A stretch of DNA of 64,000 nucleotides from Microcystis viridis FACHB-1342 (GCF_014698335.1 NZ_JACJSV010000004.1:1-64000); one strand, 5' to 3'; counted from the first letter of the stretch, positions 1-8,896 are shown. Numbers and translations are program-made. Notes: generated by a model not told the origin, from the sequence alone.

Positions 1-580
1 AATCTTAAAAGATTGTCAGGAGTTTCCAAGTAAATAATCCAGTTAATCCTAAAATCCCGTTAATCTTGGTTTAGACTTCTTTGTGAGGATACAGAAGGAT
101 TATAGGGCGATGCAGAAGAGTTGTAGGACAATACAGAAAGATTGTAGGACAATGCAGGACTTAAACGCTTTAATGGGGCGTAGTTGCGATTGGGTGCGGG
201 TTTATTTGCACAATCCTAATTCTGGCGTTAAGGAGGAGGATAGACATTTGTGTGATGGGATTGGGGGTAAATCGTCAGTATCAGGATTTTGAGGATTAGA
301 GGATTTTCAGGATGCTCAATCTTAAAAGATTGTCAGGAGTTTCCAAGTAAATAATCCAGTTAATCCTAAAATCCCGTTAATCTTGGTTTAGACTTCTTTG
401 TGAGGATACAGAAGGATTATAGGGCGATGCAGAAGAGTTGTAGGACAATACAGAAAGATTGTAGGACAATGCAGGACTTAAACGCTTTAATGGAACGTAG
501 TTGCGATTGGGTGCGGGTTTATTTGCACAATCCTAATTCTGGTGTTAGGGAGGAGGATAGGGGTTTGTGTGATGGGATTG
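1..580. repeat. 317-bp tandem duplication upstream of hicBA
   Basis: The sequence from base 1 recurs from base 318 almost unchanged, a direct repeat with period 317 that continues to about 580, where the copies diverge (GGGGGTAAATC in copy 1, GGTGAGGAGAAG in copy 2). Each copy holds a short open frame (83-292 and 400-594) whose start encodes three similar seven-residue blocks (QKDYRAM, QKSCRTI, QKDCRTM) from a 21-bp minisatellite. I recognise no protein family in these frames and do not call them genes. The window starts inside the repeat, so more copies may lie to the left. Confidence 0.85.
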
Positions 581-631
581 GTGAGGAGAAGTGATAATAT
601 AGTTACATATTATGGAGATTTAGAGAAGAAA

Positions 632-880
632 ATGATCTTACTCAATTATTGTGAAAAAGCTTTACAAAAAGCACAATACAAAAGGCTAAATGACGGTACT
701 TGGTTTGCTGAAATAGAAGGCTTTCAAGGCGTTTGGGGAAATGGATTGACCGTTGAAGAATGCCGTCAAGACTTACTAGAAGTTCTAGAAGAATGGATCA
801 TTTTAAAATTACAAGATGGCGACCCTTTACCTATCATAGATGGATTAGAAATTAAAGTTACAACAGTTGCAGAAGTTTAG
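632..880 (+). CDS. hicB: HicB family antitoxin
   Basis: An 82-residue protein of the HicB type. Residues 12-45 have the HicB partial RNase-H-like fold signature: YKRLNDGTWFAEI, then GFQGVWGNGLTVEECRQDL, then a helix (LLEVLEEWIILKL). HicB proteins bind and neutralise the HicA mRNA interferase and usually repress their own operon. I chose the ATG at 632 because upstream in-frame residues come from the duplicated repeat and have no HicB similarity. The gene ends two bases before hicA, so the two are almost certainly cotranscribed. The order is antitoxin first, the reverse of the classic hicA-hicB arrangement but common in cyanobacteria. No C-terminal DNA-binding domain is visible, so autoregulation is uncertain. 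Confidence 0.85.
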   Translation: MILLNYCEKALQKAQYKRLNDGTWFAEIEGFQGVWGNGLTVEECRQDLLEVLEEWIILKLQDGDPLPIIDGLEIKVTTVAEV

Positions 881-882
881 TT

Positions 883-1098
883 ATGCCATCAGCAATTTCT
901 CGAAGAAAATTAATCAGAAAATTGAAAGCTTTAGGTTACGCAGGGCCTTTTTCTGGTAGTAAACATCAATTTATGAAAAAGGGTCAACATAAAATTCGCA
1001 TCCCTAACCCTCATGGAAATCAAGAAATCTCTATAGATTTAGTTAAGGAAATTCTCAAACAAGCGGGTATTAGTGATGAAGAATGGGACAACAGTTAA
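883..1098 (+). CDS. hicA: HicA family mRNA interferase toxin
   Basis: A 71-residue HicA protein with a double-stranded-RNA-binding-like fold. It starts with the typical SRRKLIRKLKALGY segment and carries the catalytic histidine in GSKHQFMKKG (about residue 28), followed by IRIPNPHGNQEISIDLVKEILKQAGIS, the usual HicA C-terminus. HicA toxins cleave mRNA and slow translation when the labile HicB partner is lost. The gene starts two bases after hicB. All expected motifs are present, so the toxin looks intact. Confidence 0.88.
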   Translation: MPSAISRRKLIRKLKALGYAGPFSGSKHQFMKKGQHKIRIPNPHGNQEISIDLVKEILKQAGISDEEWDNS

Positions 1099-1275
1099 AC
1101 AGTATTGGTTATATATTTAGGATTTGATCTTTATGATTCTTTTCATATCGCTTGCGCTGAATATGCTAGAATAGACGTATTGTTAACCACCGATGACAGA
1201 TTACTGAGAAAAGCCATAAAATACAGTAAATTATTGCAAGTAAAATTAGCAGAATTAAATATCTTAACCAATTAA
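1099..1275 (+). pseudogene. PIN-domain protein, C-terminal remnant
   Basis: Directly after the hicA stop an in-frame stretch with no start codon reads ...LGFDLYDSFHIACAEYARID, then VLLTTDDRLLRKA, and ends at TAA 1275. DSFHIACAE and TTDDRLLRKA are the third and fourth acidic motifs of PIN-domain (VapC-like) RNases. The N-terminal half with the first catalytic aspartate is missing, so this is a truncated gene rather than an active toxin. It suggests the spot once held a second toxin-antitoxin unit that was partly replaced by hicBA. Confidence 0.7.
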
Positions 1276-1277
1276 AA

Positions 1278-1310
1278 AAGCGAGAAAGTATTAGCAACCC
1301 TTCTCGCTTT
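1278..1310. terminator. Bidirectional intrinsic terminator between hicBA and pfkA
   Basis: The arms AAAGCGAGAA (1278-1287) and TTCTCGCTTT (1301-1310) form a 10-bp stem with a 13-nt loop. A-rich and T-rich flanks on either side let it serve both convergent transcription units. Confidence 0.75.
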
Positions 1311-1317
1311 ATTATAA

Positions 1318-2526
1318 CTAAACCAACGCCTCCACAGCTTGCGGAACTACTGCCGTCTCAGTTGTGGTATTTTCCCCTAGGTAAATTCCCAAAGAACGGG
1401 CTGTTTTGACGATAAAACCATCAGGATCCACGGGATAGGCACAGCGATGCTCTTGATGACATTGTTTGATAATTTTGATCACTGGTTTCAGGGGCAAACT
1501 ACGCACTTGTCCCCCGCGCCAAATCACCACGCGATCGAGTTTTCCCTGTTCGATTAATTCTACGGCCTTAATGCCGAAAGCCGTGGCTAACAGTCGATCC
1601 ATGGCCAAAGGAGGACGACTTCTTTGCAGGTGTCCCAAAGACATGGCCCGCACATCCATGGAATTGAGATAACAGAAGACGGGATCGGTAACGCACAAAG
1701 AGCGAGTTTTGTCAAATATTAATTTTTCTAAATAATCGGCAATATACTTCTCTTTTTGGTTATCTTCGTTTTTAACACCCTCAGAAATCACAATGAGAGC
1801 GAATTTACGACCTTGAGCGCGTAATTCTGCCAAATGGCGACAACAACCGTCGATAATTTCGGGAGTGAGAGCCGGGGTTAATTCGGGAATAAAAATCGCA
1901 TCGGCCCCCCCGGCAATTCCGGCATGAAGAGCTAAATGACCGGCATCTCTACCCATCACCTGCACAATCATCACCCTTTCGTGACTAGCGGCGGTAAAGG
2001 TGAGATCATACAAAGCTTGAGTAACGATATCGACGGCAGTGGTAAAACCGACGGACCATTCCGTATAGGGAACGTCATTATCGATGGTTTTGGGAACCGC
2101 GATAATATTCCAGTTGCCTTTCTGGGCGAGATCGTAGATGATATCGATGCTCCCATCGCCCCCGACGACGATCAGGGCATCTAATCCCAGCATTTCGTAT
2201 CCTTGCAGGATTTTCGTGGCAATTTCTGGGTTTTCGGGATGTCCTTTGCTCAAAGAACCCAAAACACTACCACTAAGAAACTGCAAAACGTCTAATCCTT
2301 TCAAGACCCCGGGTAGGTTATAGCCATGCTGAGTCAGGATCAAATCTTGGGGGTGATATTTTCCCTCGGCAATCTGCATAAAACCGTCGGTCCCGTAGGG
2401 AATGCCGTACACATCCCAACCCTTGAGTTTTGATGATTTCACCACGGCACGAATTACCGCGTTTAACCCCGGGCAATCGCCACCACTGGTAAGAATACCG
2501 ATTTTTTTCTTTTGATTCTCGTTCAT
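1318..2526 (-). CDS. pfkA: 6-phosphofructokinase
   Basis: A 402-residue phosphofructokinase that phosphorylates fructose-6-phosphate to fructose-1,6-bisphosphate in glycolysis. Visible motifs are the N-terminal nucleotide loop [26 protein letters not shown] (about residue 120), the catalytic [17 protein letters not shown], the substrate segment [15 protein letters not shown], and VISEGV. The donor-site residues are mixed: glycine in GGDGS as in ATP enzymes, but lysine in PKTIDND as in many PPi-type enzymes. This is the group III pattern and makes phosphate-donor assignment from sequence uncertain, though ATP is the default for cyanobacterial homologues. The gene is preceded by AGGAGG (SD) just upstream of the ATG. 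It is separated from the next upstream gene by a repeat-rich 440-bp spacer, so it probably has its own promoter. Confidence 0.93.
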   Translation of the reverse strand: MNENQKKKIGILTSGGDCPGLNAVIRAVVKSSKLKGWDVYGIPYGTDGFMQIAEGKYHPQDLILTQHGYNLPGVLKGLDVLQFLSGSVLGSLSKGHPENPEIATKILQGYEMLGLDALIVVGGDGSIDIIYDLAQKGNWNIIAVPKTIDNDVPYTEWSVGFTTAVDIVTQALYDLTFTAASHERVMIVQVMGRDAGHLALHAGIAGGADAIFIPELTPALTPEIIDGCCRHLAELRAQGRKFALIVISEGVKNEDNQKEKYIADYLEKLIFDKTRSLCVTDPVFCYLNSMDVRAMSLGHLQRSRPPLAMDRLLATAFGIKAVELIEQGKLDRVVIWRGGQVRSLPLKPVIKIIKQCHQEHRCAYPVDPDGFIVKTARSLGIYLGENTTTETAVVPQAVEALV

Positions 2527-2640
2527 AGTTATATCCTCCTGGATTTTTTTGTCAGTTATCAGTTATCAGTGATCAGATGTAAGTTTTCAGTTTTCAGTTA
2601 AGTAGCTGGTTATAATTAAATTAAAAATCGATTTTAGGTT

Positions 2641-2847
2641 CGATCCCCCCTGCCCCCCTTGATAAGGGGGGTGCCGATCCCCCCTGCCCCCCTTGATAAG
2701 GGGGGTGCCGATAGGCGGGGGGATCCCCCTTGATAAGGGGGGTGCCGATCCCCCCTGCCCCCCTTGATAAGGGGGGTGCCGATCCCCCCTGCCCCCCTTG
2801 ATAAGGGGGGTGCCGATCCCCCCTGCCCCCCTTGATAAGGGGGGTGG
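2641..2847. repeat. Array of six 34-bp C/G palindromic repeats
   Basis: Six adjacent units start at 2641, 2675, 2709, 2746, 2780 and 2814. The typical unit is 34 bp and contains the hairpin CCCCCCTTGATAAGGGGGG. The third unit is a 37-bp variant. The remaining 2527-2966 spacer holds TCAGTTATCAG-type short repeats and a motif (2911-2945) found inverted at 10671-10705. Related single units appear near 42780-42812 and 60368-60410, so it is a dispersed family that has amplified here between the dihydroorotate-dehydrogenase-like gene and pfkA. Confidence 0.9.
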
Positions 2848-2966
2848 CTGATAATTTTTAACGCCTACCTACTTAAGTTTTCAGTTCACTGATTACTGAT
2901 TACTGTTTACTGGACGGCTACGCCGTGCCTTTGGCAACACTGAAAAAAGCTCCCCACTTCCCACTT

Positions 2967-3992
2967 TTATTTACTGGTGGTTTGAAAACGTTTCCAAACA
3001 GGTTCGTAACTTTGCAGAGCTTTCATGTACTGTACCCGTTCAAAAGCAGTCGGATCTGGGCAATTCATTTGACTCATACTGCCAATTAACTGCTCGATCG
3101 ATTCGTACTCATTTTCTTCCAACCAATGCAATAAACCCTGTTCGATCTTGGTAATTTCCTCCAAACCGTGGCGTAATAAAACACTAACTAACATGGTCGC
3201 TTTTGCCCCTACCATCATCATTTTGATCACGTCGATGGCGTTATGAATACCACTGGTAGCGGCAAAATCCGTCGCTACACGACCGTAAAGCATGGCAATC
3301 CAGCGCAGGGGTAAACGCATTGCTTGGGGATTACTGAGGATAATATTAGGGTGAACATCCAAGGTGTCTAAGTCGATATCCGGCTGATAGAAACGGTTAA
3401 ATAATACCAACCCATCGGCCCCTGCTTCCGCTAATTGTTTAGCCATATTGGCCGTATTGCTAAAGTAGGGACTTAACTTCATCGAGACGGGAATTGATAC
3501 CTCCGATTTGACAATTTTGAGGATATCAATATAGTTTTGTTCGACGTGATTTCCGGTTAATTCTAGGTCGTTGGGAACATAATAAACATTCAACTCCAAA
3601 GCATCAGCGCCCGCTTGTTGAATTTGAATGGCATACTCCAACCATCCCCCAGAGGTCTCACCGTTGAGACTGGCAATAATGGGAATATCGACCATTTCTT
3701 TGGCTTTGCGAATATGGTTGAGATATTCGTCGGAACCAACGTGAAAAACCTCTGGTTCGGGAAAATAAGTCAAAGCTTCCGCAAAACTCTCGGCTCCGTG
3801 GGTAAAATGATGGTGTAGAGCCAGTCTTTCGTGTTTAATCTGCTCCTCGAAAAAGGAGTGTAAAACCACGGCAGCGGCTCCGAAGTCTTCCATTCTCTTG
3901 ATATTGTCGATATCCTCGCTCAAGGGTGCGGCCGCACCGATGACTAGCGGCGATCGCAATTGCAAACCCATGTAAGTAGTGTGTAGATTCAT
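2967..3992 (-). CDS. Dihydroorotate dehydrogenase-like flavoprotein
   Basis: A 341-residue TIM-barrel flavoprotein of the dihydroorotate dehydrogenase-like family. Features are the N-terminal MGLQLRSPLVIGAAAPLSEDIDNIKRMEDFGAAAVVLHS, the barrel strand IPIIASLNGETSGGWLEYA, the ALELNVYYVP segment, VSMKLSPYF (lysine typical of the FMN site), and late TSGIHNAIDVIKMMMVGAKATMLVS. It starts two bases after the nifJ stop codon, a close linkage suggesting cotranscription. Because of this coupling it may act with nifJ in fermentative or redox metabolism rather than in pyrimidine synthesis. The true substrate cannot be read from sequence. Confidence 0.85.
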   Translation of the reverse strand: MNLHTTYMGLQLRSPLVIGAAAPLSEDIDNIKRMEDFGAAAVVLHSFFEEQIKHERLALHHHFTHGAESFAEALTYFPEPEVFHVGSDEYLNHIRKAKEMVDIPIIASLNGETSGGWLEYAIQIQQAGADALELNVYYVPNDLELTGNHVEQNYIDILKIVKSEVSIPVSMKLSPYFSNTANMAKQLAEAGADGLVLFNRFYQPDIDLDTLDVHPNIILSNPQAMRLPLRWIAMLYGRVATDFAATSGIHNAIDVIKMMMVGAKATMLVSVLLRHGLEEITKIEQGLLHWLEENEYESIEQLIGSMSQMNCPDPTAFERVQYMKALQSYEPVWKRFQTTSK

Positions 3993-3994
3993 AA

Positions 3995-6900
3995 CTATTC
4001 GTTGCTCCCTGTACCTTTTGCTGCTAAATACTGATACATTTGCCAGCGCGTATCCACATCTGCTTGTGCTTCTTTGAGCAGACGTTTAGCTTCCTCCGGC
4101 TTACTGGTGGCCAACATCTTAAAGCGATTCTCCGAGTAGAGAGTTTGCGCTACGGTAAGCTTAGGCGCACGGCTGTCCAATTGTAGGGGATTTTTGCCTT
4201 CTTTAGCTAAATCGGGATGATAACGGTACATTAACCAGCGACCGCTTTCCACCACTTCTTTTTGATGGTTCATGGCGGTGGTCATGTTGATCCCGTGAGC
4301 AATACAGTGAGAATAGGCGATAATTAACGATGGCCCGTTATAAGCTTCCGCTTCTAGGAAAGCTTTGATAGTTTGCTCGTTTCTTGCCCCCATAGCCACG
4401 CTGGCCACATAGACGTTACCGTAGGTCATGGCCATTAAACCGAGGTCTTTTTTCGGGCTGGGTTTGCCACCAGAAGCAAATTTAGCTACGGCGGCGCGAG
4501 GAGTAGCTTTCGAGGACTGGCCGCCCGTATTCGAGTAAACTTCCGTATCCATGACCAAAATATTCACATTGCGACCACTGGCTAAAACGTGATCTAAGCC
4601 ACCATAACCGATGTCGTAGGCCCAACCGTCACCCCCGACAATCCAGACACTTTTCTTGACCAGATAATCGGCCACGGATAACAACATTTTCACCTGCGTG
4701 GTCGGGGTTAACTGCCCTAAACGGGATTTTAGGGCCTCTACCCGATGCCGTTGTTCGTAAATTTCCGCTTCATCGACTTGGTGACAATTGAGAATATCTG
4801 CCGCTAGACTTTCTCCGATTTCACTAGCGAGGGTTTGTAACAGTTCGGCAGCAAATTCTGCCTGTTTATCGATGGAAACTCGGAATCCTAAGCCAAATTC
4901 GGCATTATCTTCAAAGAGGGAATTCGACCAGGCCGGCCCGCGACCTTCGGCGTTAACTGCCCAGGGTGTTGTCGGTAAATTACCTCCGTAGATAGATGAA
5001 CAACCGGTGGCATTAGCCACTATCATGCGATCGCCAAATAGCTGACTGACTAATTTAACGTAGGGAGTCTCACCACAACCGGCACAAGCGCCAGAAAACT
5101 CAAAGAGAGGTTCCTGCATTTGCTGATGGTTAATTTTATTGAGATTTAGGCTTAATCGGTCTGGATTAGGCAAATTAAGGAAGAAATCCCAGTTAACTCG
5201 TTCCTGTTCCCGCAGGGGCAGTTGGGGAGCCATATTAATCGCTCTTAGACGTGGTTGCGATTTGTTTTTAGCGGGGCAAACATCAACGCAGAGACCGCAA
5301 CCGGTACAATCTTCGGCGGCCACTTGGATGGTGAATTTTAGCCCTTTCCAGTCGTGATCCTTGGCATTAGCGACTTTAAAGGTTTCTGGAGCGGTGGCTA
5401 ATTCGACCTCATCATAGACTTTCGAGCGAATAACGGCGTGGGGACAAACAAGAACGCATTTACCGCACTGAACACAGACATCTGCATCCCAAACGGGTAT
5501 TTCTTGGGCAATATTGCGTTTTTCCCATTGGCTAGTGGCGGTGGGATAGGTCCCATCGTTGGGAAGGGCGCTAACGGGTAGTTGATCCCCGTGACGGGCG
5601 ATAATTTTGCCGAGGACTTCTCGGACGAAAGCAGGTGCGGTGTCGGGAATTGGGGGTCTTAATTCAAAAGCTTCGGGGGTGACAGTGGCGGAAATTGGCA
5701 CTTGATAGAGATGTTCTAGGGCAGAATCGACGGCTTTAATGTTCATCTGCACGATTTCTTCGCCTTTCTTGCCGTAGGTCTTGCGGATGGCTTTTTTAAT
5801 TTGTGCGATCGCATCTTCCCGCGACAAAACTCCCGCTAGGGCAAAGAAACACACCTGCATAACGGTATTAATCCGGCTGCCCATCCCCGCTTCTTTGGCT
5901 ACTTGAGTCGCATTAATCGTATAAACTTGCAGATTTTTGTCGATGATAGTTTGCTGGAGATTGCGGGGTAGGTGACTAAATACCTCCTCCGGTGGATAGG
6001 GACTATTGAGTAGAAAAATTGAGTTCGATTTAGCGGTTTCTAGCAGATCAAATTGTTCGACAAATTCCCACTGATGACAGGCGATAAAGTTAGCATCGGT
6101 GATTAAATAGGTAGAGCGAATCGGCTCCGAACCAAAGCGTAGGTGAGAAACGGTGACGGAGCCAGATTTTTTGGAATCATAGACGAAATAACCCTGGGCA
6201 TAATTATCAGTATCTTCACCGATAATTTTAATTGAATTTTTGTTAGCTCCCACCGTACCATCGGAACCTAAACCGTAGAAAACTGCCCGCACTACTTTGT
6301 CTGGTTCGGTGGAAAAACTGCGGTCATATTCCAGACTGGAAAAGGTAAGATCGTCAACGATACCAATAGTGAAGTGATTTTTCGGTTTGTCGAGACTTAA
6401 GTTATCAAATATACCAGCAACCATAGCTGGAGTAAATTCTTTGGAAGATAAACCGTAGCGTCCTCCGACAATTTTCGGCAGCTTGCCTTCGTACTCTTCC
6501 ATAAAGGCATTTACCACGTCTAAATATAGCGGATCGCCCCCAGCACCGGGTTCTTTACAGCGATCTAAAACGGCTATTTTTTTCACTGTGGTGGGCAAAG
6601 CTGCCAGTAATTTTTCGGCGGCAAAAGGACGATAGAGACGAACTTTTAAAACCCCAACTTTAGCCCCATTTTGATTGAGATAATCCACGGTTTCATGGAC
6701 GGTTTCCCCTCCCGATCCCATTAACATAATCACTCTTTCGGCATCGGGCGCACCGTGGTATTCATAGAGATGGTATTGCCGTCCTGTTAATTGGGCAAAA
6801 CGATCCATAATTTTTTGAGTGATATCGGGACAAGCATGATAGAAAGGATTGACGCTTTCCCTTGCCTGGAAATAAACATCGGGATTTTGTGCCGTGCCTC

Positions 6901-7549
6901 GTAACACCGGTCGATCGGGAGTTAAAGCTCTTTGACGATGGGCAATAATTAGGTCTTCATCTATCAGTTCTTTGAGAATTTCATCGCTAATTAATTCGAC
7001 TTTTTGCACCTCATGACTGGTACGAAAACCATCAAAAAAGTGTAGGAAAGGAAGCCGCGTTTCTAGGGTGGTAGCTGTGGCGATTGCTGCCAGATCATGA
7101 GCTTCTTGAACGGAATTAGCCGCTAACATAGCCCAACCCGTACTTCTGGCAGACATGACATCACTATGATCCCCAAAAATTGACAACCCTTGGGCTGCTA
7201 AAGCACGGGCCGCCACATGGACTACTGAAGAGGTTAATTCCCCCGCAATTTTGTAGAAGTTGGGGAGCATTAATAATAATCCCTGCGAGGAAGTGAAAGT
7301 AGTAGTTAAAGAGCCTGTTTGTAGCGCTCCGTGCAGGGTTCCCGCTGCCCCACCTTCGCTCTGCATTTCGATTACGGAAGGAATGGTTCCCCAGAGATTA
7401 GCTCTGCGTTCGGCTGCCCAACTATCGGACCATTCACCCATAGGCGAGGAGGGAGTGATAGGATAAATAGCGATTACTTCACTGAGACGATAGGCAACGC
7501 GTGCAACAGCTTCGTTACCGTCTATGGTTGCATAGGTTTTTGTGGTCAT
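3995..7549 (-). CDS. nifJ: Pyruvate:ferredoxin (flavodoxin) oxidoreductase
   Basis: A 1184-residue full-length homodimeric PFOR. It converts pyruvate and CoA to acetyl-CoA and CO2 while reducing ferredoxin or flavodoxin. Domains in order: the pyrimidine-binding half (IAIYPITPSSPMGE near residue 28, and QGLLLMLPNFYKIAGE); the transketolase-C-like domain II (about 260-400); the gamma domain (GLGSDGTVGANKNSIK near 430); a ferredoxin domain with two 4Fe-4S motifs (CVQCGKCVLVCP near 690 and CTGCGLCVDVCP near 750); and the TPP/proximal cluster domain (CAGCGETPY, VGGDGWAYDIGYGGLDH, DTEVYSNTGGQ). In cyanobacteria PFOR serves in fermentation or under reducing conditions, so it does not imply nitrogen fixation; no nif gene is present. 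It forms a two-gene unit with the dihydroorotate-dehydrogenase-like gene. Confidence 0.96.
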   Translation of the reverse strand: MTTKTYATIDGNEAVARVAYRLSEVIAIYPITPSSPMGEWSDSWAAERRANLWGTIPSVIEMQSEGGAAGTLHGALQTGSLTTTFTSSQGLLLMLPNFYKIAGELTSSVVHVAARALAAQGLSIFGDHSDVMSARSTGWAMLAANSVQEAHDLAAIATATTLETRLPFLHFFDGFRTSHEVQKVELISDEILKELIDEDLIIAHRQRALTPDRPVLRGTAQNPDVYFQARESVNPFYHACPDITQKIMDRFAQLTGRQYHLYEYHGAPDAERVIMLMGSGGETVHETVDYLNQNGAKVGVLKVRLYRPFAAEKLLAALPTTVKKIAVLDRCKEPGAGGDPLYLDVVNAFMEEYEGKLPKIVGGRYGLSSKEFTPAMVAGIFDNLSLDKPKNHFTIGIVDDLTFSSLEYDRSFSTEPDKVVRAVFYGLGSDGTVGANKNSIKIIGEDTDNYAQGYFVYDSKKSGSVTVSHLRFGSEPIRSTYLITDANFIACHQWEFVEQFDLLETAKSNSIFLLNSPYPPEEVFSHLPRNLQQTIIDKNLQVYTINATQVAKEAGMGSRINTVMQVCFFALAGVLSREDAIAQIKKAIRKTYGKKGEEIVQMNIKAVDSALEHLYQVPISATVTPEAFELRPPIPDTAPAFVREVLGKIIARHGDQLPVSALPNDGTYPTATSQWEKRNIAQEIPVWDADVCVQCGKCVLVCPHAVIRSKVYDEVELATAPETFKVANAKDHDWKGLKFTIQVAAEDCTGCGLCVDVCPAKNKSQPRLRAINMAPQLPLREQERVNWDFFLNLPNPDRLSLNLNKINHQQMQEPLFEFSGACAGCGETPYVKLVSQLFGDRMIVANATGCSSIYGGNLPTTPWAVNAEGRGPAWSNSLFEDNAEFGLGFRVSIDKQAEFAAELLQTLASEIGESLAADILNCHQVDEAEIYEQRHRVEALKSRLGQLTPTTQVKMLLSVADYLVKKSVWIVGGDGWAYDIGYGGLDHVLASGRNVNILVMDTEVYSNTGGQSSKATPRAAVAKFASGGKPSPKKDLGLMAMTYGNVYVASVAMGARNEQTIKAFLEAEAYNGPSLIIAYSHCIAHGINMTTAMNHQKEVVESGRWLMYRYHPDLAKEGKNPLQLDSRAPKLTVAQTLYSENRFKMLATSKPEEAKRLLKEAQADVDTRWQMYQYLAAKGTGSNE

Positions 7550-7965
7550 GTGTTCCCCTTAGTTTTTACGATATTTGTCGGGATTTTAAGTTTTTTTACG
7601 GCTCAATTTCGCACTAAATATCCTCTCGTTTCCCTGACAACCGAAGGATTTTCTTTGAGCGTCGCTTTTGACTCCCTATCTACTATTGGACGCTTACGGC
7701 AGACAGGCTTAAGTAGAGCAATTTTTCTGTCTCCACCTCGATCATTATCCAGATTCTCGGCTTTCTAGCAATTCGTTATTTTTTCTTAATACGCTGCTGA
7801 GTTTGCCAGCAACCGACCCTGGGATTAATTAATATTCAGAATTGAGATAAAAATTAATGATACTTTTAAAAAAAAAGTGCTAGGTCAGAAGATAAGCTGT
7901 TGACTATCTAAATTACTCGTTAAGACTGCATGGGAGCAGGGAGAAGGAATTATGAATTATTAATT

Positions 7966-8095
7966 AGGGTTTGCGGCAAAAAGTTTTTCGGTGGTGGCAG
8001 GGTGTGGGGTGTGGGGTGTGGGGTGTCGGAAGAATAAATAGAAATAATCCCCTGTCTCGGAGTCTCCTGTCTCGGAGTCTCCTGTCTCGGAGTCT
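7966..8095. repeat. MITE end, heptamer array and 15-bp tandem repeat in the nifJ-lexA spacer
   Basis: The divergent spacer 7550-8240 has no credible gene. At 7966 it carries one end of the AGGGTTTGCGGCAAAAA MITE family with no matching opposite end. This runs into GGGTGTG heptamers (8000-8026) and then three exact copies of the 15-mer CCTGTCTCGGAGTCT (8051-8095). Bases 7550-7965 show no structure I can name and presumably contain the nifJ promoter. Confidence 0.75.
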
Positions 8096-8193
8096 CCTAA
8101 CCAAGCACGACAATTTTTGATTTTTGCAAGAGATCTAATAACCAGTTGATTTAGTCAGCCGATGAAGTTAAGATGTACTAGGTTAAACACAAA

Positions 8194-8207
8194 TGAACTA
8201 AAGTACA
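8194..8207. promoter_or_regulatory. Candidate LexA box upstream of lexA
   Basis: GAAC-TAAA-GTAC lies at 8195-8206, 34 bases before the lexA start. Its reverse complement GTAC-TTTA-GTTC matches the core of the cyanobacterial LexA box (GTAC, four bases, GTTC). The outer purine/pyrimidine positions of the published consensus do not match. The position fits negative autoregulation of lexA. Confidence 0.6.
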
Positions 8208-8240
8208 AATTATCTTAACCCAAGGATAGGAAAATAGATC

Positions 8241-8855
8241 ATGACTAACCTCGAATCCCTTACTCAAGCGCAACAGGAGTTGTACGACTGGCTAATTGAG
8301 TACATTCGCACTACTCAGCACGCCCCTTCCATCCGGCAAATGATGCGAGCGATGAATTTACGCTCTCCCGCACCGATTCAAAGCCGTTTAGAACGTTTAC
8401 GCGCCAAAGGCTATATTGATTGGACAGAAGGAAAAGCACGCACCCTGCGGATTCTCAAACAACCAGTGCAAGGTTTACCGGTTCTGGGTGCGATCGCTGC
8501 TGGTGGTTTAGTGGAACCCTTCACCGATGTGGAAGAAAAACTCGATCTTTCTAACCTGTTGCAACGCAGTCAAGACTGTTATGCTCTGCGGGTTTCCGGA
8601 GACAGTATGATCGAGGACCATATTGCCGATGGGGATCTGGTGATTATGCGTTCTCTCACAGGCAATGAAGGGGTGTCCAATGGGGAAATCGTCGCCGCTA
8701 GAGTCGAAGGCCACGGTACTACTTTAAAACGTTTCTACCAAGAAGGCGAAATCATCACTCTCCAACCCTCCAATCAAAAATATCAACCAATTACAGCCAA
8801 TACTGAACAAGTACAGGTGCAAGGGGTTTTGGTTGGTGTTTGGCGCGGTTATTAG
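8241..8855 (+). CDS. lexA: LexA family transcriptional repressor
   Basis: A 204-residue LexA. The N-terminal winged helix-turn-helix (SLTQAQQELYDWLIEY, then HAPSIRQMMRAMNLRSPAPIQSRLERLRAKGYI, residues 6-60) is followed by the S24 peptidase domain. The autocleavage Ala-Gly bond is present in GAIAAGGLVEPF (about residue 86), the nucleophile serine in SGDSMIEDHI (about 119), and the general-base lysine in TTLKRF (about 156). All residues for RecA-stimulated self-cleavage are therefore conserved. This contrasts with the Synechocystis 6803 LexA, reported to lack them, and argues for a real SOS response here. A GC-rich hairpin terminator follows the stop. Confidence 0.93.
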   Translation: MTNLESLTQAQQELYDWLIEYIRTTQHAPSIRQMMRAMNLRSPAPIQSRLERLRAKGYIDWTEGKARTLRILKQPVQGLPVLGAIAAGGLVEPFTDVEEKLDLSNLLQRSQDCYALRVSGDSMIEDHIADGDLVIMRSLTGNEGVSNGEIVAARVEGHGTTLKRFYQEGEIITLQPSNQKYQPITANTEQVQVQGVLVGVWRGY

Positions 8856-8863
8856 CCAAAACT

Positions 8864-8896
8864 GGGGCGCACTTAAGCGCCCCGATCATTTTTCCT
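8864..8896 (+). terminator. Intrinsic terminator of lexA
   Basis: GGGGCGC (8864-8870), loop ACTTAA, GCGCCCC (8877-8883), then GATCATTTTT. It starts ten bases after the lexA stop. Confidence 0.85.

Noticed and set aside
83-594. Two short duplicated open frames upstream of hicB
   Set aside because: They have no recognisable domain and come from the 317-bp repeat. I describe them as repeat content, not genes.
2641-2847. A CRISPR array
   Set aside because: Units adjoin directly with no unique spacers and no cas genes are present; it is a palindromic tandem repeat. No other CRISPR-like array was seen in the window.
3995-7549. Evidence of nitrogen fixation from nifJ
   Set aside because: PFOR is common in non-diazotrophic cyanobacteria, and no nifHDK or related genes occur in the window.
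7331-7768. Plus-strand open frame of 145 codons across the nifJ start
   Set aside because: Mostly antisense to nifJ and low-complexity promoter DNA; no family resemblance.
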